From positions 124,001 through 188,000 of the forward strand of contig NZ_JAMKQJ010000008.1 of the NCBI RefSeq assembly GCF_024643205.1: a stretch of 64,000 nucleotides of DNA, in the 5' to 3' direction. Below the pieces are notes generated by a model. It had not been told where the DNA came from. It made no database searches and worked only from the letters and a program-made list of their open reading frames with translations. Source of the stretch: Parapedobacter tibetensis (lineage in GTDB: Bacteria; Bacteroidota; Bacteroidia; Sphingobacteriales; Sphingobacteriaceae). This document shows positions 17,766-26,827 of this stretch, in pieces. Position 1 is the first letter of the stretch; every line of letters starts with the position of its first letter. The position numbers were made by a program, and so were the translations under genes.

Positions 17766-19361
17766 ATGAAAAGCAAGACACTAATTATAGCCTTACTCAT
17801 TGGATTGTTGCCCTTTGGCGGGTGTACCGATTTTCTGGAGACGGAACCAATGGACTTTGTAAGTCCAGATAATTTTTCAACCGAAAATGATATCATTCTG
17901 GCTTTAAACGGCGCTTATCAAGCGTTGATGAAGGATAAGCGAAGCCCTATCAGTCTCGATTTTATCGCGGATAATGGACTGGTTACCTTGTCTTCATCAG
18001 GAGAAATTGATTTTTGGGATCAAACGCATACTCCGGTGTCGACGCCTACATTGCGGAAGTGGGAACAGAACTATGCGGGCATACTGCGGGCCAATACCGT
18101 ATTGAAATACGCGCCTGAAGTATCCATAGAAGAAACGAAACGTCAGCGGTACTTGGGCGAAGCACTTTTTCTACGCGCCTATTTTTACGCAGATCTCATT
18201 GATTTTTATGGTGATGTCCCCTATCGTGTGGAACCGGAAGGGTTGGAAAAAAAGGATTCACCTCGAATTGACAGGAACATCATCATTGATGAAATCTTAG
18301 CGGATTTAACATTGGCCACCGCTTCTCTTCCCGACCCCGGAACATACAGCGGTAGCGATATTGGACGTGCTACCAAAGGAGCGGCACTGGCGCTGAAAGC
18401 CAAGATATTGTTGTACAGCGAGCGATGGGAGGAAGCGGCAGCGGCTTGTCAGGAGGTGGTGAATCTGAATCATTATGAGTTACATCCGGATTTTTATACC
18501 ATGTTTAGCGGAGAAGGTGCGGAGAACAATAAGGAAGTTATTTTTGACATCCAGTATATGCAGAATCAAGTCAGTAAAGGCATGTCTCACCAATGGAAAA
18601 CGTTTTTTAGCAGCTGGAGTTCTTATATGGGGCTTCACAATCTGGAAGGAGAATATTACATGACCAATGGAAAATCCATAGCTGACCCATCATCCGGATA
18701 TGATGCCACTCACCCTTGGTTTGACCGAGATCCGCGTTTGGCGTACACGTTTGTTTTGCCCTATTCGATGGATGGCCATTCCATTGCAGGTGCTGTAAAA
18801 TACTACTATCCTACCCAAAAGAAATCGGCCAATTTTTCTGGTTTGCGGATTCGGAAATGGGTGGATTATTCCGATGGGAGCGTGAATAGTATCTCGGGCA
18901 ATAACATCCTATTGCTCCGGTATGCAGACGTGCTGCTCATGCGTGCGGAGGCCCTTCTTGAGTCGAGCAATTGGAGTGTCGATAAGGCGGAGATCATGAG
19001 TTTGGTCAATATGGTGAGGCAACGACCTGGCGTAGAAATGCCCAAAATTGAAGATGCGGAAGGAACGGATGTTGGCCAGTCGGAGCTGCGGGACATCATC
19101 CGCCATGAACGCCGGGTGGAGTTTGCTTTTGAAGGAACCCGCTTGAGTGATATCCGTAGATGGGAGATTGGACAGGAAGCCTTTGCGGATGCCATAGGCT
19201 ATCGTCCCGAACTTCTCGGTACCGACGAAAGCCAAGCTGTTTATGAGTTATATACTGTCCGGGATCGCAGCTTCGACACGGCTAAAGGGTATTTATGGCC
19301 CATTCCTGAAGAAGAAATGCAAGCTAACTTGGCTATAGAAAGCAATAATCCGGGGTATTAG
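17766..19361 (+). CDS. SusD/RagB-type glycan-binding lipoprotein (A)
   Basis: The 531-residue protein is a surface lipoprotein that caps the SusC barrel and binds glycan. The lipobox is LPFGGC (Cys about residue 20), followed by the family start FLETEPMDFVSPDNF. The TPR-like scaffold is visible in FLRAYFYADLIDFYGDVPY and RATKGAALALKAK. RYADVLLMRAEALLE and VEFAFEGTRLSDIRRW are the conserved C-terminal blocks, and it ends in the usual NNPGY. It sits 4 bp from the GH106 gene, so operon A is tightly packed. Confidence 0.95.
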   Translation: MKSKTLIIALLIGLLPFGGCTDFLETEPMDFVSPDNFSTENDIILALNGAYQALMKDKRSPISLDFIADNGLVTLSSSGEIDFWDQTHTPVSTPTLRKWEQNYAGILRANTVLKYAPEVSIEETKRQRYLGEALFLRAYFYADLIDFYGDVPYRVEPEGLEKKDSPRIDRNIIIDEILADLTLATASLPDPGTYSGSDIGRATKGAALALKAKILLYSERWEEAAAACQEVVNLNHYELHPDFYTMFSGEGAENNKEVIFDIQYMQNQVSKGMSHQWKTFFSSWSSYMGLHNLEGEYYMTNGKSIADPSSGYDATHPWFDRDPRLAYTFVLPYSMDGHSIAGAVKYYYPTQKKSANFSGLRIRKWVDYSDGSVNSISGNNILLLRYADVLLMRAEALLESSNWSVDKAEIMSLVNMVRQRPGVEMPKIEDAEGTDVGQSELRDIIRHERRVEFAFEGTRLSDIRRWEIGQEAFADAIGYRPELLGTDESQAVYELYTVRDRSFDTAKGYLWPIPEEEMQANLAIESNNPGY

Positions 19362-19364
19362 TCG

Positions 19365-22300
19365 ATGCGTATCGATATGAAAATGTGCTGTTGGGTGTTG
19401 TTGGTTTGTGGACTATGCTCCACGGCTTTTCTCGGTTATGCACAGCAGGGGAAAGGAATGGACTCGGAGTCGTTTAAGAACCCAAGCGGACTGAATAAGC
19501 CATTGACCTGGTGGCACTGGATAAATGGAAATGTCACGAAAGCGGGTATTAGAAAAGACCTGTACGACATGAAACGTGTGGGGATAGGTGGCGTACAGCT
19601 TTTTGACACGCATATGTATTTGCCGAAAGGCCCTGTTCGCTATGGGAGCGATAACTGGCATGAACATGTTCAGTATGCGATTCGGGTCTGTGACACCCTT
19701 GGGCTGGAGTTTTATATGGTAAACAGCCCGGGCTGGTCGGGTTCGGGAGGGCCTTGGGTACCAGTTGATAGGTCGATGAAAATGCTGGTATACAGCGAAA
19801 CGGCGGTTAAGGCCAATACGGGTACCGAAGTAAAACTTCCACAACCCTATCGTCAACATGGCTTTTACGAAGATGTCGCTGTACTGGCCATACAGGAGGG
19901 AAGTAATCACAACCAACAGTACCGGCCCTCCACTATTAAGTCCGTGGGGAGCACCGAGAATCTTGATGTGCTGTCCGATCATGATTTATCGACCTATTGG
20001 GCGACTTCAAATCCCAGTGACACGTTGGAGGCCGTATTCGGAGAGCCAGTTAGCATCAATCGTGTCCGTGTCGACTTAGCTTTCCCGTCGGGAGAATCTA
20101 ACTTCCGTGGCTCCATAGACCTATCGGAGGATGGTAAGCAATTTACTTCCGTGGCGACATTTGGATTTTCCAACCATCGCGATACCGTTGGTTCATTTGT
20201 TATACCGTTTGAGACCGTAGCTGCGCGTGTTGTTCGCATAAATTTAAAGGGTGCGAAGAGCAGTACAGGCCATGTCAAAGAAATCGAGTTCCGCCATCTC
20301 CAAAGCCCGGAACAGTGGTATCAGAAGACCGCAGCCACGAAGTATCCATTAAATGGAGAGTTGTCCAGCAGTGGGAAGAGCGAGCGGTTCTCCGGCGTAG
20401 ACCATGTACTGGATGTGACCCGTTTTTTTGATCGGAAGCGTGGCGTTTTGTCATGGGCGCCGCCTGAAGGCAGGTGGACTGTGCTCCGCTTTGGCTATAC
20501 CACCACGGGAAAGAAAATTCATCCGGCCCAAGATGAGGGTACTGGATACGAGGTGGACAAGCTTGACCCCGATGCCGTGCGGTTTCAGTTTGAAAAATCC
20601 CAGGGAAGGATCATCCGGGAAGCTGGCGGCTTGGTGGGAAAAACATTCAAGGGAATCGTCTTTGATAGCTTTGAAGGGGGTTACCAGAATTGGACTGATA
20701 AGCTCCCTGAAATGTTTGAGGCGAAGAAAGGGTATAGCCTGATTCCATACCTTCCGCTTTTTGCCGGCAGGATAATCGGTAGCGTTGACTTAAGCGAAGC
20801 TGTTTTATGGGATTTTAGACAGTGTATCACCGAATTGATTGCAGAAAATTTTCAGGGGACGATGTATGCGCTGGCGAAAGAAAAAGGGCTGAGTGTCTAC
20901 GCCGAATCTCAGGGTGGGCCAATTTCGCCGGCTTGGGGAAACCGCTATACAGATGTTCCCATGAATGAATTTTGGACTGATGGAATTGAGCGCAGAATAC
21001 CGCTCATTCGACAAGCGGCATCTGTAGCACACCTATTGGGCAAGCCCATTGTCGGCGCTGAGGCATTTACTTCAAAGCCGGAATTTGGGAAGTGGCAGAA
21101 TGTACCTTCAAATTTGAAAAGAATAGGTGACGTGGCATTTGCAGCGGGTATTAACCGCTTTATATTCCATACCTACACCCATCAGCCTTATGAGGTTTAT
21201 CCCGGTTTTACGATGGGGCGTTATGGAACGCATTTCGGCCGCACCAACACGTGGTGGCCATACGCACGACCCTGGATGGATTACATAGGGAGGAGCCAGT
21301 ATTTGTTGCAGCAGGGGCAGCGGCATGCGGATATCTGTGTGCTTTATCCAGAAGACGCTATTTACGAGCAACCTTCTGGAATACCAGCCATCCCATCTGG
21401 TTATACATTTGATATCTGCTATCCCCATCAACTGAAAGACTTCCGTGCGCGAAATGGGGAATTGACATTTCCGTCCGGCGCCAACTACCAAGTTTTGGTG
21501 TTAGCACCATATCCTACTATGCATGTACAAACGCTGCAACGACTTGCTGATTTAATTGAAAAGGGGGCGACCATCATAGGGTCTCCGCCGCTTCAGCCCG
21601 CAGGAAGAGACGGAGTTTTGAGCCAGCACGAACAGTTTACGCGATTAGTTAGCCAGCTATGGGGTGGGTTAGACGGAAAGGTTAAACGATCAAAGTCGGT
21701 CGGTCAGGGAACGGTTTATTGGGATACTGCTGTTTCTGAAATACTGGAAATTAAGGGGCTTTCCCCGGATGTGCAATCGGGTGGCATTGATTCCATGATG
21801 TTCGCACATCGGCGTTCAGCAGCTGATGATATTTACTTCGTCGTCAATCGTGCCAATCAGTCGGTCATCGAAAACGTTGATTTTCGAGTCTCCGGCAAGC
21901 GACCGGAAATTTGGGATCCACAAACAGGTACTTACCATGATGCACCGGTTTTCGACACCGTAGGTAATCGAACCAGCATCCCACTTCGATTAGCGCCCGG
22001 TACTTCCCGATTTGTGGTTTTCAGGAAACCTTTACCGGACGATTGGCTGCAGACAGCCGGCCTCGGGCATACCCTGCCTATGACTACGGTGCTAAAAAAT
22101 GACTGGAAATTATCGCTGGTCGACGAAAAGCAAGTAATCGGTTTGGATAGCCTAAGGCTGTGGAACACATTCAACGAAGAAGAGATCAAGTACTACTCAG
22201 GCGCCGGGATCTATTCAACCACATTTTCATTAAGATCGAGTCCTCGCCAAGATGATCGTTTTTTACTTGATATCGGTGCATACTATGATATTGCAAAGGT

Positions 22301-22667
22301 CGATATCAACGGGATAACTGTTGGCATTGTATGGGACGGTTCTGGGCAGATTGAACTAACCAACTATGTAAAAAAAGGACTCAACGATCTCCAAATTACC
22401 GTTATAAACCGATGGGTGAATAGGCTGATCGGCGACGAGCAGCATCCGACCAGCCTGCGTTATGATCAAAGTAAAAACATATTTTCGACCGGGCGGCTGT
22501 TGGAGTTGCCAGACTGGCTCTCAACTCCAGCACAACGGACGAAAACTAAACGTAAAACATTTACAACATGGAAACACTATCAAGCTGATTCCCCGCTCGT
22601 TCCTTCGGGACTGGCGGGTCCTGTTCGCCTGCTGCGTTATAAGACGGCGGCAAACGACACCCAGTAG
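19365..22667 (+). CDS. Glycoside hydrolase family 106 (alpha-L-rhamnosidase type)
   Basis: The 1100-residue secreted protein has a signal peptide (to about LGYAQQ). The GH106 opening LTWWHWINGNVTKAGIRKDL and GIGGVQLFD mark the catalytic barrel. An inserted F5/8-type beta-sandwich follows (about residues 190-310; LSDHDLSTYWATSNPSDTLE, RVVRINLKGA). Conserved acidic segments VFDSFEGGYQNW, YAESQGGPISP and GAEAFTSKPE probably include the catalytic glutamates, though I cannot assign them individually. A galactose-binding-like domain closes the protein (YYDIAKVDINGITVGIVW). Characterised GH106 members remove alpha-L-rhamnose from pectin (RG-II) or other glycans. Either the ATG at 19365 or that at 19377 may start the protein. 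Confidence 0.85.
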   Translation: MRIDMKMCCWVLLVCGLCSTAFLGYAQQGKGMDSESFKNPSGLNKPLTWWHWINGNVTKAGIRKDLYDMKRVGIGGVQLFDTHMYLPKGPVRYGSDNWHEHVQYAIRVCDTLGLEFYMVNSPGWSGSGGPWVPVDRSMKMLVYSETAVKANTGTEVKLPQPYRQHGFYEDVAVLAIQEGSNHNQQYRPSTIKSVGSTENLDVLSDHDLSTYWATSNPSDTLEAVFGEPVSINRVRVDLAFPSGESNFRGSIDLSEDGKQFTSVATFGFSNHRDTVGSFVIPFETVAARVVRINLKGAKSSTGHVKEIEFRHLQSPEQWYQKTAATKYPLNGELSSSGKSERFSGVDHVLDVTRFFDRKRGVLSWAPPEGRWTVLRFGYTTTGKKIHPAQDEGTGYEVDKLDPDAVRFQFEKSQGRIIREAGGLVGKTFKGIVFDSFEGGYQNWTDKLPEMFEAKKGYSLIPYLPLFAGRIIGSVDLSEAVLWDFRQCITELIAENFQGTMYALAKEKGLSVYAESQGGPISPAWGNRYTDVPMNEFWTDGIERRIPLIRQAASVAHLLGKPIVGAEAFTSKPEFGKWQNVPSNLKRIGDVAFAAGINRFIFHTYTHQPYEVYPGFTMGRYGTHFGRTNTWWPYARPWMDYIGRSQYLLQQGQRHADICVLYPEDAIYEQPSGIPAIPSGYTFDICYPHQLKDFRARNGELTFPSGANYQVLVLAPYPTMHVQTLQRLADLIEKGATIIGSPPLQPAGRDGVLSQHEQFTRLVSQLWGGLDGKVKRSKSVGQGTVYWDTAVSEILEIKGLSPDVQSGGIDSMMFAHRRSAADDIYFVVNRANQSVIENVDFRVSGKRPEIWDPQTGTYHDAPVFDTVGNRTSIPLRLAPGTSRFVVFRKPLPDDWLQTAGLGHTLPMTTVLKNDWKLSLVDEKQVIGLDSLRLWNTFNEEEIKYYSGAGIYSTTFSLRSSPRQDDRFLLDIGAYYDIAKVDINGITVGIVWDGSGQIELTNYVKKGLNDLQITVINRWVNRLIGDEQHPTSLRYDQSKNIFSTGRLLELPDWLSTPAQRTKTKRKTFTTWKHYQADSPLVPSGLAGPVRLLRYKTAANDTQ

Positions 22668-22725
22668 GCCAATTGGCGGATGAGGATTTTTAGGCAATAG
22701 TTAGTATACGCTGAGTTGATTAAAA

Positions 22726-25491
22726 TTGATGATTATGACATTGAGGAAGTTAGGGATTTTATGTGCAGTTTATATGCTTTTTTTTCCCGGCCGCGTTTTT
22801 GGTCAGGATGTAACGGGTGATTTTCTGCCCCATTTCACCATCTTATTTAGCCCCAATGATCCCAATTTGGCCATGCGGCCCGCGGGTATCGCTGACGTAA
22901 GTTATAACGTGGCCACTTGGAAGACGTATCCCGGCAAAGTTTCGGATCTTCCCATAACCAAAAAAAATGTTGCGACAGCCGGAGATGGTTTTGATGACAG
23001 CATTTTAAAAGCCAAATCGTCTGGGCGAACCGTAAGCCAGCACCATGCTGCGGCTGAGGTAATCGAAATCAGTGCTATAAGTAGTGAGCAGCGCGGCGAT
23101 ACGCTTTTCTATGCTTTTCCGCATGGGAATCTCTTTTCTTTGAAGGCCTATGTATTAACAGATGAGAAGCCTTACCCGAAATTACGTTTCGATTTTCAAG
23201 CTAAAAAGGAGGGGTGGTATTCTGTAGGGTATACCGGTGCACCCGCTAAGGCATTGGAAGAGGTTAAAGAAATATGGCAGCCGCTAATATGGCAGGAAAA
23301 ACGCTTTCCCGATAAGCCCTATTTGACACTTGCCTTCCGCTGCCCCATACCATCGGCACTTGTTCAGCTAGGCGATCGTACTATTGGTGTATTGGCCTCT
23401 CCCGAGGAATTTCCTTTTGATCCACTTCCGGTGATGCAAAACAGCAGATTTGGCGTTGCCGTTAGAAATGATGAGGGAAAAGCCCAACCGCAGCTTTGGG
23501 CACCGGTACTTGGCGGCGAAGGGTCTGCAATGAAGTCGGGCGATCGGTTTGAGTTTACCTGCTTGCTGCCCGCTATACAGCAATCGCTGACGTACACCTA
23601 TGAGCATATTGCTCGCGAGGCTTTCGGGTTTCGTGCATTTCGGAAAAACGAAATCAGCTCCATGAATCAGGTAATCGAGCGGATGACCGACTATGCACTT
23701 TCGCACTACGCGTGGTTTATCGATTCGCTCAAGGGATGTGCATATTCAACCGATGTCCCCGGGGCGGTGAAAAACGTTTCCAGCCTTAATCCGCTGAATA
23801 TAGCAACCGTCACGGACAATCCCCGAATGTTTGAAGAGCGAGCCTATCCCACGATGGAGTACATGCTGTCGAGAGAAAAATTCTTGTTCTCCCTCGATAA
23901 AGAGCAGAAGATCCAGAATCCGTCGAGAAAGCTAGCAGGACCGGTAGCCCCCATATCCGAACTAACCGCTTTATATACGGTATTCGGGAAGAGTAATCCA
24001 TTTTTACTTTTGCTGGCAAAGGAAGAGTTTGGCAACAGCCGCGTCAGGAACCTGGATGTGGTCGAATCCAGCGATAACTGGATAAATGCGATGTATTTAT
24101 ACCGTGCAACGGGAAATGAACGGTACTTAAAGAACGCCATTAACGGTGCCGACCAGTACATAAAAGATCGAGTGGGTAAGAAACAGCGGGGTTTTGATGA
24201 TCCATTTGCGGGTGGTTATTTCTTTTGGCCTGCTTTCACGAATCGTTGGATTGAATTGCTGGAATTATATGAGATAACCCAGAATCAAGCATACCTCAAG
24301 GCAGCACATGATGGAGCCAGGCATTATGCACAATTCTGCTGGATGGCACCTGCTGTACCCGATAATATGGTCACCGTAAATCAAGGCGGGAAAGCGCCAA
24401 TGTATTGGTATTTGAAATCGAAAGGGCATAAACAGATGTATTTCCCCGAGGAAACGGTACCTGCTTGGCGGGTTTCTGAAATAGGCCTTACAGCAGAATC
24501 CTCCGGTACCTCCTCTGGGCACCGTGCCATTTTCATGGCAAACTACGCCCCTTGGATGCTGCGACTGGGGTATTATTCAAATGATACCTTCTTACAAGAA
24601 ATAGCAAAAAACGCTATCGTAGGGCGTTATCGGAATTTCCCCGGCTATCATATGAATACTGCACGCACAACGGCATATGAAAAAGCTGACTATCCGTTAC
24701 GGCCACACGAAGAACTAAGTGTCAATTCTTTTCATTACAACCATATTATGCCCATGATTTCCATGCTATTGGATTACCTGGTCACCGATGCCTACGTGAA
24801 ATCTGACGGTCAAATAGATTTTCCATCTGAGTATATCGAAGGGTATGCTTATTTGCAGAACAAAATGTATGGCCACTACCCGGGTAAGTTTGAAGGCGAA
24901 TCCGGTGTTCAATTGTGGATGCCGTCCGGGCTGCTTGAAATCGACCAAATGGAACTCAATTACATTTCGGCGAGAAAGGATAATAAATTATACTTGGCAT
25001 TTATGAATCAATCGGATCAGTCGGTCTCTGCGCAAGTGCGCGTTAACGATAGGCTCGTCCAGTGTACGGATTCTGGCCAACACGCATTTACGATTGAAGT
25101 TCCTGCCTCGGGAATCAAAACGGTGATATTGGAAAATGTGGAGATTGATCCTGTAATCCAGGATAGGGTGCTCGCTCCGGCCGGTGACGTGCGCGACAAC
25201 GATTACCTCGAAATACCGCTAGGGAATACCAAAGCGATGCTGATGAGGCTGGGAGACTTTGCAAATACCGTATACCTATACCTTTCTGATGACGAGAGCA
25301 GCGTCCGTTCAGCTCGTATAATGTATACGGACATAGCTGGCAACCAACAAACAATCGTTGATAAAAGCTATCCTTATGAATTTACGATACGGTTGGATAA
25401 GCGCCAACATGGCCTACAGTTCCAACTTGAGGTGGAAGACATAAACGGCAATGTCAAGCGATCACAAGACCTACGGTTGGGGTCAATGTAG
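22726..25491 (+). CDS. Secreted protein of unknown function with probable (alpha/alpha) toroid
   Basis: The 921-residue protein has a signal peptide (YMLFFPGRVFGQ). Residues about 30-300 look like beta-sandwich. Residues about 310-740 are helical with repeats such as WINAMYLYRATGNERYLKNA and WIELLELYEITQNQAYLKAA, as in (alpha/alpha) toroid enzymes. The last 180 residues are beta-rich (LYLAFMNQSDQSVSAQVRVN). Its order and several segments match the C-terminal half of the GH97 fusion at 47899 (FPSEYIEGY... versus FPSGFITPK..., and FDFQAKKEGWYS versus MTLEAKQSGYFS). A C-terminal remnant of a third copy lies at 33975-34103. I recognise no catalytic signature; a glycoside hydrolase, polysaccharide lyase or epimerase are all possible. 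Last gene of operon A. Confidence 0.75.
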   Translation: MMIMTLRKLGILCAVYMLFFPGRVFGQDVTGDFLPHFTILFSPNDPNLAMRPAGIADVSYNVATWKTYPGKVSDLPITKKNVATAGDGFDDSILKAKSSGRTVSQHHAAAEVIEISAISSEQRGDTLFYAFPHGNLFSLKAYVLTDEKPYPKLRFDFQAKKEGWYSVGYTGAPAKALEEVKEIWQPLIWQEKRFPDKPYLTLAFRCPIPSALVQLGDRTIGVLASPEEFPFDPLPVMQNSRFGVAVRNDEGKAQPQLWAPVLGGEGSAMKSGDRFEFTCLLPAIQQSLTYTYEHIAREAFGFRAFRKNEISSMNQVIERMTDYALSHYAWFIDSLKGCAYSTDVPGAVKNVSSLNPLNIATVTDNPRMFEERAYPTMEYMLSREKFLFSLDKEQKIQNPSRKLAGPVAPISELTALYTVFGKSNPFLLLLAKEEFGNSRVRNLDVVESSDNWINAMYLYRATGNERYLKNAINGADQYIKDRVGKKQRGFDDPFAGGYFFWPAFTNRWIELLELYEITQNQAYLKAAHDGARHYAQFCWMAPAVPDNMVTVNQGGKAPMYWYLKSKGHKQMYFPEETVPAWRVSEIGLTAESSGTSSGHRAIFMANYAPWMLRLGYYSNDTFLQEIAKNAIVGRYRNFPGYHMNTARTTAYEKADYPLRPHEELSVNSFHYNHIMPMISMLLDYLVTDAYVKSDGQIDFPSEYIEGYAYLQNKMYGHYPGKFEGESGVQLWMPSGLLEIDQMELNYISARKDNKLYLAFMNQSDQSVSAQVRVNDRLVQCTDSGQHAFTIEVPASGIKTVILENVEIDPVIQDRVLAPAGDVRDNDYLEIPLGNTKAMLMRLGDFANTVYLYLSDDESSVRSARIMYTDIAGNQQTIVDKSYPYEFTIRLDKRQHGLQFQLEVEDINGNVKRSQDLRLGSM

Positions 25492-25527
25492 GTAATGAAT
25501 AGTCGAGTTTATTTTGATGGAAGTGAG

Positions 25528-26565
25528 TCACAGTGATTGGCGCACAATGACGCGTGTCGGATTGCGGACCACGACGGTTTCCTTACCGATAATCGCTTTG
25601 CTCACCGATTTGGCCATTGCTTCAAAGTCGGTGGAAATGACAGTGATGCCATCTTCTAAAATTTCCTTCACGGCCGTATCATTATAGGAGATAAGGCCAA
25701 TATCCTTGCCTAATCTGTAGCCTTTCGATCTTGCTAGTTTGATAAGCGCCACGTCATCCGTATCATACCTGCTGAAGGTGATGTAGGTATTGCCCTTTTT
25801 AAAATTACCGGCCCCGACCTCATGTTGAATGGCATAGGGGTATTCATGTTCCATGCAAAACCGCAAGAAGCCTTCCACTACATGGCGGGCATGTGTCGCT
25901 TCAGTAGGAGCGATGAGGACAAGTTTTTTGTATTTAGATAGCTGGTTTTTTAGCTGGGTTAGGCCATCATAGATGTCGTGTTCGAAATCCTGGTATATAC
26001 AAGCGTAATCACCATCCAAACCGGTTTGGTTGTAATCAATAATAATGCGCTTTTGCGCGGGGATAAGATTTAAAACTTCCGCAGGGTCTTCCTTGAGGAA
26101 TGTGGTGATTACGAAATGGGTGTATCCATTGAGATTTTCACGGATGAGGTTTTCGAAGACCTTGAAATTATGATGGTGGAAGTATACGTCCACATCGGCT
26201 ACATCCTTAAGCTGGTCGAACAATGTATGATATAATTTGTCACGCATCACGTTCAACTTGTCTAGCAGGAGGAATACGCGGTAGGTGTGGCTCACCGACT
26301 TCTTTCTTACGTAATAACCCTTGCGGTAGACGGACTCGATGATGCCCTTTTCCGATAAGTAGTTCAATCCTTTGAGTAGGGTTTCCTTACTCATGCCCAA
26401 CTGTTTTTCCAGTTGCTTGAGCGAAGGGAGTCGGTCTCCGATGTGCAGTTGGTCGGACTCGATAAGTGCATTGATATAATCAACCAATTGCAGGTATTTC
26501 ATGCGGTTACCTGTATTAGTGTCGTTAATTTTTGCCTTTGGAATCAAATTTTTAAGACTTGTCAT
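25528..26565 (-). CDS. GntR-type regulator with LacI-like sugar-binding domain
   Basis: The 345-residue protein combines a GntR winged helix (about residues 22-88; DRLPSLKQLEKQLGMSKETL, GIIESVYRKGYYVRKK) with a LacI/periplasmic-binding-type effector domain (about 93-345; VFLLLDKLNVMRDKLYHTLF, LISYNDTAVKEILEDGITVI). AraR-like proteins share this architecture and release DNA when a sugar binds. It is the only regulator in the 45-kb PUL and is divergent from operon B. The -7 box at 26588-26595 (minus strand) gives a 5' UTR of about 17 nt for the ATG at 26565; the inner ATG at 26502 is the alternative start. It is the best candidate for binding the ACCAN arrays in front of all three operons and its own gene. 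Confidence 0.85.
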   Translation of the reverse strand: MTSLKNLIPKAKINDTNTGNRMKYLQLVDYINALIESDQLHIGDRLPSLKQLEKQLGMSKETLLKGLNYLSEKGIIESVYRKGYYVRKKSVSHTYRVFLLLDKLNVMRDKLYHTLFDQLKDVADVDVYFHHHNFKVFENLIRENLNGYTHFVITTFLKEDPAEVLNLIPAQKRIIIDYNQTGLDGDYACIYQDFEHDIYDGLTQLKNQLSKYKKLVLIAPTEATHARHVVEGFLRFCMEHEYPYAIQHEVGAGNFKKGNTYITFSRYDTDDVALIKLARSKGYRLGKDIGLISYNDTAVKEILEDGITVISTDFEAMAKSVSKAIIGKETVVVRNPTRVIVRQSL

Positions 26566-26587
26566 GAATTTACGCGCGCTTAGTTGA

Positions 26588-26618
26588 CAAAAGTAATAAT
26601 TTACTGGATCAAACCAAA
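26588..26618 (-). promoter_or_regulatory. Promoter of the regulator gene, overlapped by the operator
   Basis: On the minus strand TTTG (26615-26618), 19 bp, TACTTTTG (26588-26595) matches the Bacteroidota promoter pattern exactly. The distal operator of operon B (26603-26622) covers the -33 box and most of the spacer. Binding there should block transcription of the regulator's own gene. Confidence 0.6.
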
Positions 26619-26622
26619 CCAG
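26603..26622 (+). promoter_or_regulatory. Upstream (distal) ACCAN operator of operon B
   Basis: The pentamers read ACTGG-ATCAA-ACCAA-ACCAG; the last two are perfect. The array starts 138 bp before the main operator at 26741, the same distance as in operon A, and 71 bp upstream of the -33 box, also as in A. Confidence 0.6.
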
Positions 26623-26692
26623 CCATTTGTTTTTTAGATATGATTTGTTTTTAACTTAAAATCAATGTGTTGGGTAACTATTTCAAAAATAA

Positions 26693-26725
26693 TTTGGATT
26701 GAATGTTTAAAATCATTTATACTTG
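26693..26725 (+). promoter_or_regulatory. Promoter of operon B
   Basis: TTTG (26693-26696), 21 bp, TATACTTG (26718-26725). The text AATTTGGATTGAATGT around the -33 box is shared with operon A, although the surrounding DNA differs. Confidence 0.75.
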
Positions 26726-26740
26726 CACCGTGGTTTACTT

Positions 26741-26760
26741 ACCAGACCAGACCATACCAA
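26741..26760 (+). promoter_or_regulatory. Main ACCAN operator of operon B
   Basis: Four perfect pentamers ACCAG-ACCAG-ACCAT-ACCAA start 23 bp after the beginning of the -7 box. The sequence is identical to the operon C operator at 37776-37795. Confidence 0.75.
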
Positions 26761-26827
26761 TAATAAACATATTGAATAGTTTTCTGCTTATCGACGCAAA
26801 GGAAATAATCAAATATACTTAATAATT

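Noticed and set aside
21690..22667. Possible frame damage in the GH106 gene, given decay elsewhere
   Set aside because: The frame is open for 1100 codons and the N-terminal, catalytic and C-terminal blocks are all present.
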